From positions 4,455,640 through 4,519,639 of the forward strand of contig AP017375.1 of the NCBI GenBank assembly GCA_002355455.1: 64,000 nucleotides of DNA. Direction: 5' to 3'. The notes beneath the pieces are model-generated. The model was not told where the DNA came from and did not search any database. It worked only from the letters and a program-made list of their open reading frames with translations. Source of the stretch: Stanieria sp. NIES-3757. GTDB lineage: Bacteria > Cyanobacteriota > Cyanobacteriia > Cyanobacteriales > Xenococcaceae. The stretch's first letter is position 1, and every line of letters starts with the position of its first letter. Below, one piece after another: positions 26,897-37,493 of this stretch. The translations under genes were made by a program, and so were the position numbers.

Positions 26897-27217
26897 TAGC
26901 TACTCAATTAAAATTCTTCTAACACAATCTTGATTTTTTTTCGGTATTTTGTCTTACATCGCTTCAAAGAACTAACTAACTCTAGCTAATCTTGATAGTT
27001 TTATTTTGAAGCTAATCGCCCTAAAAGCTAGTAATTTTGAGCTAATAAAACTTAAGAGCGTCTTTGAAGTTAAAAACTCTTCAATAGACACTCCCTATCT
27101 TTTTTTGTTTATTTTTAGGGTCTTTATATTGGCTGACCCCATTTGAATATATATATAGAATCTCAGACATTTGTGTTGCAGCCAAATTTCCTAATAATTT
27201 CTTTATATTTCAAAAAT
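26897..27217. other. Intergenic region
   Basis: About 320 bases between the lipoprotein and YqeG genes, both minus. Promoter for the lipoprotein is expected near 26900-26960. Nothing else seen. Confidence 0.4.
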
Positions 27218-27766
27218 TTACGATTTTTCTTCTTGTGTAAAATTATGTTGCGTAGTAGCCAAAGATACACCAATAATTTGTGACACCCATACTTCAAAAT
27301 TCCGAATTGAATAAGAAGGAGCTTCCATAGTAGGGCCAAGCATTGGTTCAACTAAAATTGTAAACATACCCAAACGATTACCTGCCAGCACATCAGTAAA
27401 AAGGCGATCGCCTACCATCGCAACTTGTTCGACTGGTAAATTCATTTGCGCTGCTGCTTGTCTAAGTTTTCGACGTGAAGGCTTTTTCGCACCAGCAATG
27501 TAAGGTACATTTAATGATCGAGCAATTCCACCAATTCGATTTTGGCTTAAATTATTGCTAACCAACCAAATTGTCGCTACTTGTCTAATTTGAATAATCC
27601 ATTGTTGTAATAATTCAGAAACCTCTCTTTCTCTAAATGGAACTAAAGTTTCATCTACATCTAAAATTAGTCCTTTGAGTTGATATTGATAAAGAAGCTC
27701 AGGAGTAATTTTAGTTACAGTATCCCCCAAAATTAAATCTGGTTGTAGTAAAGCTCGTTTAATCAT
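27218..27766 (-). CDS. YqeG family HAD phosphatase
   Basis: 182 residues with HAD motif I LILDVDETLVP (residues 35-45), motif II VSNN, and motif III-IV AMVGDRLFTDVLAGNRLGM. This is the YqeG/HAD-IIIA family, related to mitochondrial Gep4 phosphatidylglycerophosphate phosphatase. That makes phosphatidylglycerol synthesis a plausible role, relevant because PG is essential for photosystem II. Bacterial YqeG function is less certain. ATG start with divergent hemH on the other side. Confidence 0.88.
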   Translation of the reverse strand: MIKRALLQPDLILGDTVTKITPELLYQYQLKGLILDVDETLVPFREREVSELLQQWIIQIRQVATIWLVSNNLSQNRIGGIARSLNVPYIAGAKKPSRRKLRQAAAQMNLPVEQVAMVGDRLFTDVLAGNRLGMFTILVEPMLGPTMEAPSYSIRNFEVWVSQIIGVSLATTQHNFTQEEKS

Positions 27767-28093
27767 GTTCTGTTCAGTGATTTGACCTTAAAATACTATT
27801 GCTAAATATTTAATTCTAGCTTTTGACAGCAACAGGCATCCTCTTAAATAGAAGGCAAAGATTTGACTGGCATTGATTACTCAAACAAAAATGTTTTTAG
27901 AACCGCTCTGCATGATTGCAAAAAAAAAATTATTTTGGTTGAAATTGCTTACCAACAATAGATTTGTAAGAAATATTGCTAGTCGTAACTCTTTTTAGTA
28001 AAGTTCTGTATACTCTGACAAAGGAAGACCGAGCAGAAGATATATTGTTAAAATTAGTAAAGAAATTGATAAATTTTAGCAACTTGTAAAACT
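27767..28093. other. Divergent intergenic region yqeG-like / hemH
   Basis: Promoter space for both genes. AT-rich, with an A9 tract near 27920; no gene or clear hairpin. Confidence 0.45.
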
Positions 28094-29257
28094 ATGGGTC
28101 GTGTTGGGGTTTTATTACTCAATTTAGGCGGACCAGAAAAAATCGAAGATGTCCGTCCTTTTTTATATAATTTGTTTTCTGATCCAGAGATCATTCGACT
28201 TCCTTGGCAAGGATTACAAAAACCTTTGGCTTGGTTAATCTCCACTTTGAGAGCTAAAAAATCTCAAGAAAACTATTTACAAATTGGTGGCGGTTCTCCC
28301 TTATTACAAATTACTGAAGCTCAAGCTGAAGCATTGACAGCTAAGTTATCCGAACTTGGTAAAAATGCTAAAGTTTACATTGGCATGCGTTATTGGCATC
28401 CTTTCACTGAAGAAGCGATCGCCCAAATTGAAAAAGATCAGATCGAAAAGGTAGTAATTCTACCGCTTTATCCCCAATTTTCTATTAGTACCAGTGGTTC
28501 TAGTTTCCGTGTTCTCGAAGAAATGTGGAAAACAGACCCAAAACTCCAACAAATCAAATATACTTTGATTCCTTCTTGGTATGATGCGCCTGGTTATCTC
28601 GAAGCAATGGCAGATTTGATTGCTCAAGAGTTGGATCAATTTGACAATCCAGAACAAGTTCAGATCTTTTTCAGCGCGCATGGTGTTCCCGTCAGCTATG
28701 TTGAAGAAGCAGGCGATCCTTATCAAAAAGAAATTGAAGAATGTACTCGTCTGATTATGCAGACTCTCAAGCGACCTAATCAATATACTTTGGCTTATCA
28801 AAGTCGAGTAGGTCCAGTAGAATGGCTGAAACCTTACACTGAAGATGCTCTTAAAGAATTAGGAGAACAAGAAGTTAAAGATTTATTGGTAGTTCCGATT
28901 AGTTTTGTCTCAGAACATATTGAAACCTTACAAGAAATCGATATTGAATATCGTGAAGTAGCTGAAGAAGCAGGAATTGAAAATTTCCGCAGAGTGCCAG
29001 CATTAAATACTCATCCCCGTTTTATCGAATCTCTAGCTCAATTAGTGATTGACTCAGTAGATTCTAATCCTCGCACTTTTGCTCAAGTCACTCATCCCAT
29101 AGACAACATGAAGATGTATCCTCAAGAAAGATGGCAATGGGGTATGACAACCGCAGCAGAAGTCTGGAATGGTCGATTGGCAATGCTTGGGTTTATTGCT
29201 TTATTAATAGAATTGATTAGTGGTAGCGGACCTCTACATTTAGTCGGTCTATTGTAA
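28094..29257 (+). CDS. hemH: Ferrochelatase with CAB-like C-terminal helix
   Basis: 387 residues. The catalytic part (1-325) has [35 protein letters not shown], and the conserved histidine in [13 protein letters not shown]. The C-terminal extension ends with [20 protein letters not shown], a chlorophyll a/b-binding (LHC) motif typical of cyanobacterial and plastid type II ferrochelatases. The enzyme inserts Fe2+ into protoporphyrin IX to make heme, at the branch with chlorophyll. The CAB helix anchors it to the thylakoid membrane and binds pigment. ATG start. It may share a theme with hemA further on but is not adjacent. Confidence 0.96.
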   Translation: MGRVGVLLLNLGGPEKIEDVRPFLYNLFSDPEIIRLPWQGLQKPLAWLISTLRAKKSQENYLQIGGGSPLLQITEAQAEALTAKLSELGKNAKVYIGMRYWHPFTEEAIAQIEKDQIEKVVILPLYPQFSISTSGSSFRVLEEMWKTDPKLQQIKYTLIPSWYDAPGYLEAMADLIAQELDQFDNPEQVQIFFSAHGVPVSYVEEAGDPYQKEIEECTRLIMQTLKRPNQYTLAYQSRVGPVEWLKPYTEDALKELGEQEVKDLLVVPISFVSEHIETLQEIDIEYREVAEEAGIENFRRVPALNTHPRFIESLAQLVIDSVDSNPRTFAQVTHPIDNMKMYPQERWQWGMTTAAEVWNGRLAMLGFIALLIELISGSGPLHLVGLL

Positions 29258-29318
29258 TGGGAAAAGGTTTATGGCTCAAAGGTAAAAGGTAAAAATCTCA
29301 CTAATTTTCCTTTTCCTT

Positions 29319-29891
29319 TTAATTTTTTTGAGAGGAACACTGTTTTTTATGAACATACCAATCTTGCCAAGCTTTAGAACTACGAATAGCAAGCCACAAT
29401 AGTAATAAAGCGATCAAACCTCCCTGTTGAGGAGCAGAAAAAGCTAACAATACTAAACTAAGACAAAGAATATCTTCAAGTATCACAATGAAAATTGGTA
29501 TCCCGCGTAAGCGAAAAAACCAACCCACTTGCACTAAAGTTAAGACTAACGCAAATACTGCTCCAACTACAGCAATAATCCAAGTAGGAGTAAAATCAAG
29601 CTCGGCAATTTCTACGACAGTTACGGCAGTTAAAGCTCCTACCAACGGACTAAAGATTAATTGAAATATCTGTAAAATTCTTTGTCCGAGTAATTTTTTT
29701 GAAGCAAATAATTCAAACAACGACCACGAAATTAAAATTGCTAAAATTACCCGTGGATTAATTTTGGCTAAAAGCGGTAGTTGAGACCATAATTTATCTT
29801 CGTCAAACAAGCTAATTACGAGTAAAGGTAAAGCAATTCTCATGCCTGCTGCTGCTGAAGCTGATAAAACTGCCAAGATTAAAGTAAACAT
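29319..29891 (-). CDS. DUF4126 family membrane protein
   Basis: About 190 residues from the ATG at 29891; a TTG at 29945 would add 18. Hydrophobic throughout with four to six membrane segments. The start reads FTLILAVLSASAAAGMRIALPLLVI and a later segment IFSPLVGALTAVTVVEI, matching DUF4126 proteins. Those resemble a repeated-helix transporter-like fold, with no proven function. The tail is hydrophilic and lysine-rich. It is convergent with hemH and divergent from the glutaredoxin gene. Confidence 0.75.
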   Translation of the reverse strand: MFTLILAVLSASAAAGMRIALPLLVISLFDEDKLWSQLPLLAKINPRVILAILISWSLFELFASKKLLGQRILQIFQLIFSPLVGALTAVTVVEIAELDFTPTWIIAVVGAVFALVLTLVQVGWFFRLRGIPIFIVILEDILCLSLVLLAFSAPQQGGLIALLLLWLAIRSSKAWQDWYVHKKQCSSQKN

Positions 29892-30055
29892 CTGCAAAAA
29901 TATAATTAGCTTGAAAGCAACTCCAAGATAGCTGAAAAATTTCAAGGTTTGGGATCGATAGTCTTTACTTCAGCCGATTTAAACTAAAAAATCTCAAGAT
30001 TGTTGTTATCTAATCACTAATCGCTATAATTCAAACAATTGCGTTTGGTTCTTTT

Positions 30056-30370
30056 ATGTTTGATTTTCTTAATCCTCTTTTTGGTCGCAATCCAGAAAAA
30101 ATTAAAGCTAATGTAGAAATATACACTTGGGTAACTTGTCCATTTTGTATAAGAGCAAAGATGCTACTGTGGTGGAAAGGGGTTGACTTTACTGAATATA
30201 AAATAGATGGTGATGAAGTAGCTAGAAATCAAATGGCTCAAAGAGCTAATGGAAAAAGAACAGTCCCACAAATTTTTATTAACAATCAACATATTGGTGG
30301 TTGCGATAATCTGTACGAATTAGATGCTCAAGGAGAATTAGATTCTTTATTATTTGAAGCAGCTAGTTAA
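30056..30370 (+). CDS. grxC: Glutaredoxin (GrxC type)
   Basis: 104 residues. Dithiol active site Cys28-Pro-Phe-Cys31 in TWVTCPFCIRAK, cis-proline in GKRTVPQIFIN, and glutathione-site GGCDNLYEL. It reduces protein disulfides and mixed disulfides using glutathione. An N-terminal stretch of about 20 residues precedes the core, slightly longer than E. coli Grx3. ATG start after divergent spacing from the DUF4126 gene. Confidence 0.93.
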   Translation: MFDFLNPLFGRNPEKIKANVEIYTWVTCPFCIRAKMLLWWKGVDFTEYKIDGDEVARNQMAQRANGKRTVPQIFINNQHIGGCDNLYELDAQGELDSLLFEAAS

Positions 30371-30405
30371 TAATTGAATTTTATTTTTTCCTGGTTTAAA
30401 TTCAG

Positions 30406-31569
30406 CTAAATATCTAATCTTTGCCACGTTAAATTTTTTTGTGCTTCGTTCCAATGCCAACGCAATAAATTAGCAGGTTGTCCCACAGCTATACCCGATA
30501 ACCCAATTGCTTGGCGAGGAGATGCTGTTGCCATTGCGATCGCTTTTTCAATGCTACAAATTTCCCATTTAATTAAATTATTTACTCCTGCTAATAAGGG
30601 TAGGGTTGTTCCTGCTAACGTTCCATCAGCAAGTTTAGCTGTACCAGAGTTAATTTCTATTTCTCGACTGTCCCAAGGATAAAGTCCATCTGGTAATCCT
30701 AAAGGTGCTAAGGCATCACTGACTAGAAAGATTCCTTGTTCATAATTACTAGCTGATAACAAAATTTTCATCATGGTAGGACAGACATGGTTGCCATCAG
30801 CAATTAAGCCACAAAATACCTGAGCATTAATTATTGCTTCTCCTAACAAACCAGCTTGACGATGATGTAAACTGGGCATGGCATTAAAGGCGTGAGTTAC
30901 CATTGATGCTCCTAATTTAAAGGCAGTTTTTGCTTGTTCGTCTGTTGCTGTTGAGTGTCCCAAGCTAATAACTATTCCTTGAGAATGTAAATAAGTAATT
31001 GTTGTTCCGCTTGAGTCTAATTCAGGAGCTAAAGTAATAATTTTGACAAGATTTTGATAACTTCCTAGGACTTGTTGTAAATTTTCAATTGTTAAGGGTA
31101 ATAAATATTCTGCTGGATGCGCTCCTCTTTTTTCGTAATTTAGAAAAGGGCCTTCTAAATGAACTCCGATAATTTGGGCTGTTTTTTTACTAGGAGTTTG
31201 ACTATTAATAAACTTATCTATTGTTGCCAAGGAGTTTTGAATTTTTTCGATTGAAGTGGTCACAATTGTTGGTAAAAATCCGTCTACTCCCTGCGACCAA
31301 AGAAAATCACAAATTTTTGAGAGTTTAGTTAAATCTTCTGGTTGCAAATCGGGAAATGCCAAACCTAGCGCACCATTAATTTGTAAGTCTATTCCTCCTA
31401 AAGATAGCCAATCTCCCTGTAAATCGATGACTTGTTTTTCTGTGTTGACTATGGTATTATTACTAACAGGTTTAATTTGATTAATAATTCCTTGCTCATT
31501 AATTTCTACTTGTTGCAACTCTTCAAAACCAGGCAAACAAGCATTAATAATTTTTTTTCCATTTCCCAT
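30406..31569 (-). CDS. nagA: N-acetylglucosamine-6-phosphate deacetylase
   Basis: 387 residues of the amidohydrolase superfamily. GGIDLQINGALGLAF near residue 55 is the NagA form of the first metal-site motif. GVHLEGPFLNYEKRGAH near 140, VISLGHSTATDEQA, VTHAFNAMPSLHHR and LVSDALAPLGLPDG supply the metal and catalytic residues (Glu, His, Asp). It removes acetate from GlcNAc-6-P in amino-sugar and cell-wall recycling. No nagB or other amino-sugar gene is beside it. ATG start. Confidence 0.92.
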   Translation of the reverse strand: MGNGKKIINACLPGFEELQQVEINEQGIINQIKPVSNNTIVNTEKQVIDLQGDWLSLGGIDLQINGALGLAFPDLQPEDLTKLSKICDFLWSQGVDGFLPTIVTTSIEKIQNSLATIDKFINSQTPSKKTAQIIGVHLEGPFLNYEKRGAHPAEYLLPLTIENLQQVLGSYQNLVKIITLAPELDSSGTTITYLHSQGIVISLGHSTATDEQAKTAFKLGASMVTHAFNAMPSLHHRQAGLLGEAIINAQVFCGLIADGNHVCPTMMKILLSASNYEQGIFLVSDALAPLGLPDGLYPWDSREIEINSGTAKLADGTLAGTTLPLLAGVNNLIKWEICSIEKAIAMATASPRQAIGLSGIAVGQPANLLRWHWNEAQKNLTWQRLDI

Positions 31570-31835
31570 TATTTTTTTTTCAAAGCTAAAAAAAACGCGC
31601 TTTTTTTTGATTAGTTAATAACAGTTTTTGCTTGACTTTATGTTATTATTTTAAATAATAGGAATATTGACGTTTATCGATAGCTGCCAATATTCCCATT
31701 ATGAAACTATATTGTTCAAATAATACCAGAAAACGAACTCAATAGTATTCTATCTTTGAGCAAATTTCCTAAAAAAAATCTTAAAAAAAGTCATTAACAA
31801 GTTAAAATAGTTGGTTCAAGAATTAATCAATAATC

Positions 31836-32360
31836 GTGAGTCAAACCAAGCCAGTTGTAGGGATTATTATGGGCAGCGATTCCGATTTGCCCACCATGTC
31901 AAGCGCGATCGCAGTATGTGAAGAGTTTCAAATAGATTGTGAAGTTGCGATCGTTTCTGCCCATCGTACTCCAGAAAGAATGGTTAATTATGCCCAAACT
32001 GCCCATCAACGAGGAATTAAAGTAATTATTGCGGGGGCGGGTGGTGCAGCACATTTACCAGGAATGGTAGCGTCTCTAACTCCTTTACCAGTAATTGGCG
32101 TACCCGTTGCCACGAGGCATTTACAAGGAGTTGATTCTCTTTATTCAATTGTCCAGATGCCTGGAGGAATTCCTGTCGCGACAGTAGCAATTGGTAATGC
32201 TAAAAATGCTGGTTTATTAGCTATTCAAATTCTCGCGACTAGCGATCCTGAATTATTAACCAAAGTACAACAATATCGTCAAAGTTTAAATGAAATGGTA
32301 ATGGAGAAACAAGCTAAATTAGCACAAATAGGTTATCAAGATTATTTAAACAATATGTAA
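31836..32360 (+). CDS. purE: N5-carboxyaminoimidazole ribonucleotide mutase
   Basis: 174 residues from a GTG start. The class I PurE signature is clear: [44 protein letters not shown] and the PVIGVP loop. It converts N5-CAIR to CAIR in purine synthesis. Length and motif order are standard. It stands alone; the partner purK is not in the window. Confidence 0.95.
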   Translation: MSQTKPVVGIIMGSDSDLPTMSSAIAVCEEFQIDCEVAIVSAHRTPERMVNYAQTAHQRGIKVIIAGAGGAAHLPGMVASLTPLPVIGVPVATRHLQGVDSLYSIVQMPGGIPVATVAIGNAKNAGLLAIQILATSDPELLTKVQQYRQSLNEMVMEKQAKLAQIGYQDYLNNM

Positions 32361-32433
32361 TTACTTTCAACCTTATATCTTGTACGTCATAAAATTGGCA
32401 AATGCTCTAATTACGCCTAGGTTTTTTACTTTT

Positions 32434-32461
32434 GTAGAGACGTAACATTTTACGTCTCTAC
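32434..32461. repeat. Dispersed hairpin repeat GTAGAGACGTA...
   Basis: Perfect 11-base arms GTAGAGACGTA and TACGTCTCTAC around six bases. This is a widespread cyanobacterial dispersed palindrome as I recall. Related degenerate copies are seen at 56731-56757 and near 56866-56911. Between purE and the convergent TPR gene it could double as a bidirectional terminator. Confidence 0.7.
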
Positions 32462-32475
32462 CTGTTGACTTTTAA

Positions 32476-33783
32476 TTATTCATTTTTTTCACTACAAATT
32501 TGATTCAGATTGTATTGAATATCTGCCCATTGTTGGGGAAATTTATCTCGGGTATAAACAACAGAAGCTTGCTTCAAAAAAAAGATTGCCTGAGCGATAT
32601 TTTCTGATTTGTTACCTTTCAGACGATGACGATAAGCACCAGCTAAATTATTTTGAATCATTGCCCAATTGTAAGGAAATTGATTTAAGGTATGAATTGA
32701 TAAAGCTTTTTGATAGCAAGCAATTGCCTCTTCAATATTCTCTTCTCTATCGCCTGTGGTTTTACTTTGAAAAGCATTACCCAAATTATTTTGTACCATT
32801 GCCCATTGATGGGGAAAATCTTGAGGTGTATAAATTCTTAAAGCCTCTTGAAGATGATGAATTGCGATTAGCAAATTTTCTTGTCGATTGCCATGTAGAC
32901 GGTTAAGATAAGCATCTCCTAAATTATTATGATTAGCAGCCCAATCTTGAGGAAAATCATCAAAATTATGGACTAATAATGCTTGTTGATAATGAGCGAT
33001 CGCATTGTCGATATTTTCAGCGCGATTGTCTTTGACACGATAGAGATAAGCAATACCTAAATTACGTTGAATATTTGCCCATCGGTAGGCATATTTTTCT
33101 TTCGTAAAAACTGTTAAAGCAAAATGATAAGACGCGATCGCATTCTCGATATTTTCTATTTTATTTCCCTTAATTCTATCTCGATAAGCATTAGCTAAAT
33201 TGCCATGAATAGTTGCCCAACTTTCAGAAAATTGAAGTTTTTTATAAGGTTTTAAAGCAGTTTGATAACCAATAATTGCTACTTCTAAATTATTAACTTT
33301 ATTTCCTCGCGGAAAATCACACAATAAATTACAAAAATTAACAATATCATTGGCAATACTACGAGCTTGCTCTGGTTGAACCGAACTAAAAGTTTCTGTA
33401 GCCCAATATTGAAGAATTATACTTAAATTATGATCGATTTTATCAAGATTTTTTTCTAAAATTGAATAGATTAATTGAGGTGTAGCTCGTTGAGATACTT
33501 GGTGTAAAACTGCCATTAAAAATTTAAAATATTCTTGGCGGTTAACTGTAGCTGAATTGTTTTTTTCTAATTGAAGTAATTTACTGGCTAAACTAATTAA
33601 TCTTTCTGCATGATCTAGATATTGTTTTTTTCTAAGACTTTCTCCCACAGTAATTAAGTTACTAATTAAATTCTGGTCTACCAAATTTTTATGGGCGTTG
33701 AGAATTTCCACTTCTAATTCTCGTGGACTATTGAGCAGAGTTTCAATTAGCTTTAAATATAATTGTGTTTGTGGTTGAGTCAT
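32476..33783 (-). CDS. Tetratricopeptide-repeat protein with 46-residue units
   Basis: 435 residues without signal peptide. The C-terminal half is built of about five units of 46 residues with the pattern FPxxWAxxQNNLGxAY followed by ENIxxAIxxYQKAL. Such units are common in cyanobacterial TPR proteins joined to CHAT peptidases, but no CHAT domain is present here. The N-terminal 150 residues are helical and less regular. Likely cytoplasmic scaffold. Alone on its strand, divergent from murJ. Confidence 0.8.
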   Translation of the reverse strand: MTQPQTQLYLKLIETLLNSPRELEVEILNAHKNLVDQNLISNLITVGESLRKKQYLDHAERLISLASKLLQLEKNNSATVNRQEYFKFLMAVLHQVSQRATPQLIYSILEKNLDKIDHNLSIILQYWATETFSSVQPEQARSIANDIVNFCNLLCDFPRGNKVNNLEVAIIGYQTALKPYKKLQFSESWATIHGNLANAYRDRIKGNKIENIENAIASYHFALTVFTKEKYAYRWANIQRNLGIAYLYRVKDNRAENIDNAIAHYQQALLVHNFDDFPQDWAANHNNLGDAYLNRLHGNRQENLLIAIHHLQEALRIYTPQDFPHQWAMVQNNLGNAFQSKTTGDREENIEEAIACYQKALSIHTLNQFPYNWAMIQNNLAGAYRHRLKGNKSENIAQAIFFLKQASVVYTRDKFPQQWADIQYNLNQICSEKNE

Positions 33784-34156
33784 GGTCTGTTTGAAGATTA
33801 AGTGATGTTAAGTATTACTTATTAATTGTGCTTCAAATTAACTACATTTTTTTTGGAAAAGAAGTATTATATTTTTTGACCAGTTGCTTGGTATCTATTA
33901 ATACTTTTAAGGAAAATATTATTTTTCAGTTTAATTAACAGTAAATTAGAACTATTACCCAACTTCTTACTCTGATTAGATAATAACTAAGGTTTGAAAC
34001 TTCTAGTAAAATCGAAAAAAAATTAATTCAATTGGTTTCGTTTATGTTATTAATTCAACCTAAATATTGATTTTATTGATATTTTTATGTACAGCTTGTT
34101 AAAAAATAGATTAGATCTAGACGAATCTTTGTCAAGAAAGATAAACTCAACAGTCA
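33784..34156. other. Divergent intergenic region TPR gene / murJ
   Basis: 373 AT-rich bases with promoter space for both genes. No gene, hairpin or repeat of note. Confidence 0.45.
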
Positions 34157-35779
34157 TTGTCTCATTTATCTAAATATCCTGTGTCTGTAACTAAAAAATC
34201 ATCTCGTTCATTAGCTAGTATTGCTAGCATTGTTGCTATTGCTACCCTGATTAGCAAAGTTGTTGGTTTAGTACGCGAACAAATTGTTGCTGCTGCCTTT
34301 GGGGTAGGTGAAGTTGTCAATGCTTACGCCTATGCTTATGTTATACCTGGATTTCTTTTGATTTTACTGGGCGGTATTAATGGTCCCTTTCACAGTGCTT
34401 TAGTAAGCGTTTTAGCTAAAAGGGATAAATCAGAAGCTGCGCCTTTAGTGGAAACGGTAACTACCCTAGTTACGGCAATGCTGTTAATTGTCACGGCAAT
34501 TTTAGTAGTTTTCGCTGGTACCTGGATTGATTTGTTAGCACCAGGGTTAGAAGCAGAAGTTAGGGAGATAGCCATTTTTCAATTACAGATTATGGCACCA
34601 GTTGCGATGCTGGCAGGATTAATCGGGATTGGTTTTGGCACTCTTAACGCTGCGGATCAATATTGGCTTCCCAGTATCAGTCCCTTATTTTCCAGCATTA
34701 CTATTGTGATTGGTGTAGGAATTTTGCTGTGGCAAGTAGGGGAACAACTCAATACACCTCAATATTTCCAAACAGGTTCGTTAATCTTAGCAGGCGGAAC
34801 AGTAGCTGGTGCTATTTTACAATGGTTGGCGCAATTAATTGCTCAATGGCGATCGGGACTAGGTTCGTTGCGGTTGCGGTTTGACTGGCGAATTCCTGGG
34901 GTAATGGATGTGTTGAAAGTAATGGCACCTGCGACTCTCTCTTCAGGAATGTTACAGATTAATGTTTATACCGATTTGTATTTTGTTTCCTATCTTAGTG
35001 GTGCTGCAGCTGCAATGCGTTATGCCAACTTTATTGTTTTAACTCCTGTTGGCATTATTTCTAATATGATTTTAGTTCCGTTTTTACCAGTCTTTTCTCG
35101 TCTTGCTGCGCCTGAAAATTGGCAGGAATTAAAAGTTAGAATTCGTCAGGGATTATTTTTAACTGCCTTAACTATGTTGCCTTTAACAGCAGTATTTTTA
35201 TCCCTTGCTTTACCAATTGTGAGATTAATTTATCAACGTTACCAATTTAATGAAGAAGCAGCACAATTAGTTGCACCTTTATTAATGGTTTATGGTTCGG
35301 GAATGTTCTTTTATTTAGGAAGAGATGTTTTAGTTAGAGTTTTTTATGCTTTAGGAGATGGAGAAACACCTTTTCGAGTCAGTATTCTTAATATTTTTCT
35401 CAATGTAGTTTTGGATTATTTTTTGGTTAAAAGTTTTGCTGCGTCAGGTGTAGTAATGGCAACGATTGGCGTAAACGTTTTTTCAATGGTTATCTTTCTA
35501 TGGATTTTGGATCGTCGTTTACACGGTTTACCTTTAGTTGAATGGGGACTGACTTGGTTAGGGTTAGTGTTTGCTAGTGTGTTGGCTAGTTTAGGTAGTT
35601 GGGGAGTTAGTTGGGGATTTGAACGAGTTTTAGGAAATAATAATTTCTTATTTTTGTTATTAGAATTGGGATTAGCTACGGCATCGGCGTTGATTATTTT
35701 TATCTTGATTGCGATGCAGTTTAAGTTACCAGAATTAGATTTATTAACATCTCGAATTCGTCAGAAGATTAGACGCTAA
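34157..35779 (+). CDS. murJ: Lipid II flippase MurJ (MviN)
   Basis: 540 residues, about 14 membrane helices. The MviN/MurJ opening (ASIVAIATLISKVVGLVREQIVAAAFG) is followed by AYAYVIPGFLLILLGGINGPFHSA and, further on, LGDGETPFRVSILNIFLNVVLDYFL, all family features. It flips lipid-linked peptidoglycan precursor across the cytoplasmic membrane. The start is uncertain: TTG at 34157 or GTG at 34181; no ATG is close. Stands alone. Confidence 0.92.
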   Translation: MSHLSKYPVSVTKKSSRSLASIASIVAIATLISKVVGLVREQIVAAAFGVGEVVNAYAYAYVIPGFLLILLGGINGPFHSALVSVLAKRDKSEAAPLVETVTTLVTAMLLIVTAILVVFAGTWIDLLAPGLEAEVREIAIFQLQIMAPVAMLAGLIGIGFGTLNAADQYWLPSISPLFSSITIVIGVGILLWQVGEQLNTPQYFQTGSLILAGGTVAGAILQWLAQLIAQWRSGLGSLRLRFDWRIPGVMDVLKVMAPATLSSGMLQINVYTDLYFVSYLSGAAAAMRYANFIVLTPVGIISNMILVPFLPVFSRLAAPENWQELKVRIRQGLFLTALTMLPLTAVFLSLALPIVRLIYQRYQFNEEAAQLVAPLLMVYGSGMFFYLGRDVLVRVFYALGDGETPFRVSILNIFLNVVLDYFLVKSFAASGVVMATIGVNVFSMVIFLWILDRRLHGLPLVEWGLTWLGLVFASVLASLGSWGVSWGFERVLGNNNFLFLLLELGLATASALIIFILIAMQFKLPELDLLTSRIRQKIRR

Positions 35780-35866
35780 AGTTGATTTTTTTATGTTTGT
35801 TTGAGCTTGATGACTTAGTAGTACAATTTAAAAGGATTATGATGATGTTTTAAAAAAAATTTCAAT

Positions 35867-36661
35867 ATGACTCCTCAAGAAACAAACTGGTTTAATCTTT
35901 TTGGACAATATGTACCAGAAAAGACTACATGGCACGCTTTAACTACAGTGTATTCTGTAGCATTAGAAGTAATTCGTTCCTATCAATTTACACGAACATT
36001 TAGCACTAATGCTGATAAAAGTATAATTTATCATCACAATATTTATTACTTACCTGATAACCAGATCAAGGAACAAAGTTGGACATTAGAGCGACAGAAA
36101 TGTAATCAACCCGATGGCGTTTTTCATCCCGAAGCTGAAAACATGAGAGCTATTGGTTTTGACAATGAAACAAGCATTTGGAGCTCTAAAAAATTTAGCC
36201 ATAACCATAATTTTGGCTCGGAAGTTTTTTTTCAACAACAAGATTGGCGATACAGTGTTATTCCAGTTTATGAAGAGGGCAATTTAGTTCGGATCGTTAC
36301 GATTAAAGAAAATAAGCAACAATTTCCTACTCAAATTGATGAAGAAAAAATTACGAATTTATCAGGAAAATGGCAATTAAAAAGAATAAAAATGACACCT
36401 AATTTACAAACTTCTAATCAAGAATTTGCTTTTCAAGACATTATAAATTATGTTGCCATTGAAACTAATCAAACTTATTTTCTGCCTGAAAAAATTATTC
36501 TTAATTTGCCCCCAATAATTCCCATAAATCAAACCTTTGAAATGCTCGTCGGCAAACAAATTACAGACAATTTATATCAACAGATCAAAGTTCAATACAA
36601 TTCAAGCGGAAAATTAAGTGAATTAACTTCAGAAGTTTATCAACTAGACGCATCAATATAA
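35867..36661 (+). CDS. DUF3598 lipocalin-like protein
   Basis: 264 residues, soluble, mostly beta. It begins NWFNLFGQYVPEKTTWHA and contains FHPEAENMRAIGF and SVIPVYEEGNLVRIVTIKE. This fits the cyanobacterial DUF3598 family, which is thought to share the lipocalin/CpeT-like barrel. Ligand and role are unknown. ATG start. It precedes the HAD hydrolase gene on the same strand by 170 bases. Confidence 0.72.
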   Translation: MTPQETNWFNLFGQYVPEKTTWHALTTVYSVALEVIRSYQFTRTFSTNADKSIIYHHNIYYLPDNQIKEQSWTLERQKCNQPDGVFHPEAENMRAIGFDNETSIWSSKKFSHNHNFGSEVFFQQQDWRYSVIPVYEEGNLVRIVTIKENKQQFPTQIDEEKITNLSGKWQLKRIKMTPNLQTSNQEFAFQDIINYVAIETNQTYFLPEKIILNLPPIIPINQTFEMLVGKQITDNLYQQIKVQYNSSGKLSELTSEVYQLDASI

Positions 36662-36830
36662 TTTGAATATTTAATGATCATTAAGAACTGGTAACTAAAG
36701 TTCTTACTGCCCGATAGTAACCAAAGTGTAAGTAAAAAGAGCGGACTACTAATAACTTGTTGTGAAATATATAGAAATGTTTTTTTAGAAATGTTAATAG
36801 TAAAGAGTACTAACAACTGGAAATTGAGGA

Positions 36831-37493
36831 ATGCTCTCTGCAATTTTGTTCGATCTTGATGGCACGTTAGCTAATACCGATCCGATTCATTTCTCTATCT
36901 GGCAAGAGCTATTAGCTCAATACAATATAAATTGTGACCGTACTTTTTATCAAACCTATATTTCTGGTAGAACTAATGCAGAGATAATTCAAGAGCTTCT
37001 ACCACAATTATCTCCACAAGAAGCTATCCAACTAGCCGATTTTAAAGAGGAACGCTATCGTCACTCAGCACCAACTTTAACACCAATGCCAGGGTTAACT
37101 CAAATTTTGGAATGGATTGAGCAACAACAACTCAAACAAGCAGTTGTTACTAATGCACCTTGTGAGAATGCCTATCATATGTTAGCTGTACTGAATTTAA
37201 CCAAGGTATTTCCTATTCTAATTTTGGCAGAAGATGCACCACCAGGAAAACCCGATCCAGCACCTTATAATTTAGCCTTGACTCGTTTAGGTGTACAAGC
37301 AACTGAAGCAATTGCTTTTGAAGATTCTCCTTCGGGAATTTGCGCTGCTGTAGCTGCTGGTATTGTTACAATTGGGGTTGCTTCTACTCATGCTCCCGAA
37401 CATTTGATTGAAGCAGGAGCGGTTATGATAATTGAAGATTTTACGAACCCGCAACTTTGGCAAATATTAACCCAGAAATTAAAGTATTTTTAA
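36831..37493 (+). CDS. HAD family phosphatase (beta-phosphoglucomutase-like)
   Basis: 220 residues. Motif I LFDLDGTLANTDPIHF, motif II VTNAP, Lys in GKPDPAPYNLAL and motif IV AFEDSPSGICAAVAAG place it in HAD subfamily IA with a helical cap, near beta-phosphoglucomutase/CbbY. Likely a small sugar-phosphate phosphatase or mutase. The substrate cannot be read. ATG start; monocistronic as far as seen. Confidence 0.88.
   Translation: MLSAILFDLDGTLANTDPIHFSIWQELLAQYNINCDRTFYQTYISGRTNAEIIQELLPQLSPQEAIQLADFKEERYRHSAPTLTPMPGLTQILEWIEQQQLKQAVVTNAPCENAYHMLAVLNLTKVFPILILAEDAPPGKPDPAPYNLALTRLGVQATEAIAFEDSPSGICAAVAAGIVTIGVASTHAPEHLIEAGAVMIIEDFTNPQLWQILTQKLKYF

Noticed and set aside
27163-27351. 62-codon minus frame at the end of the YqeG gene
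   Set aside because: Out-of-phase shadow of the HAD gene.
28094-29257. CAB-like tail of ferrochelatase as a novelty
   Set aside because: It is normal for cyanobacterial and plastid type II ferrochelatases.
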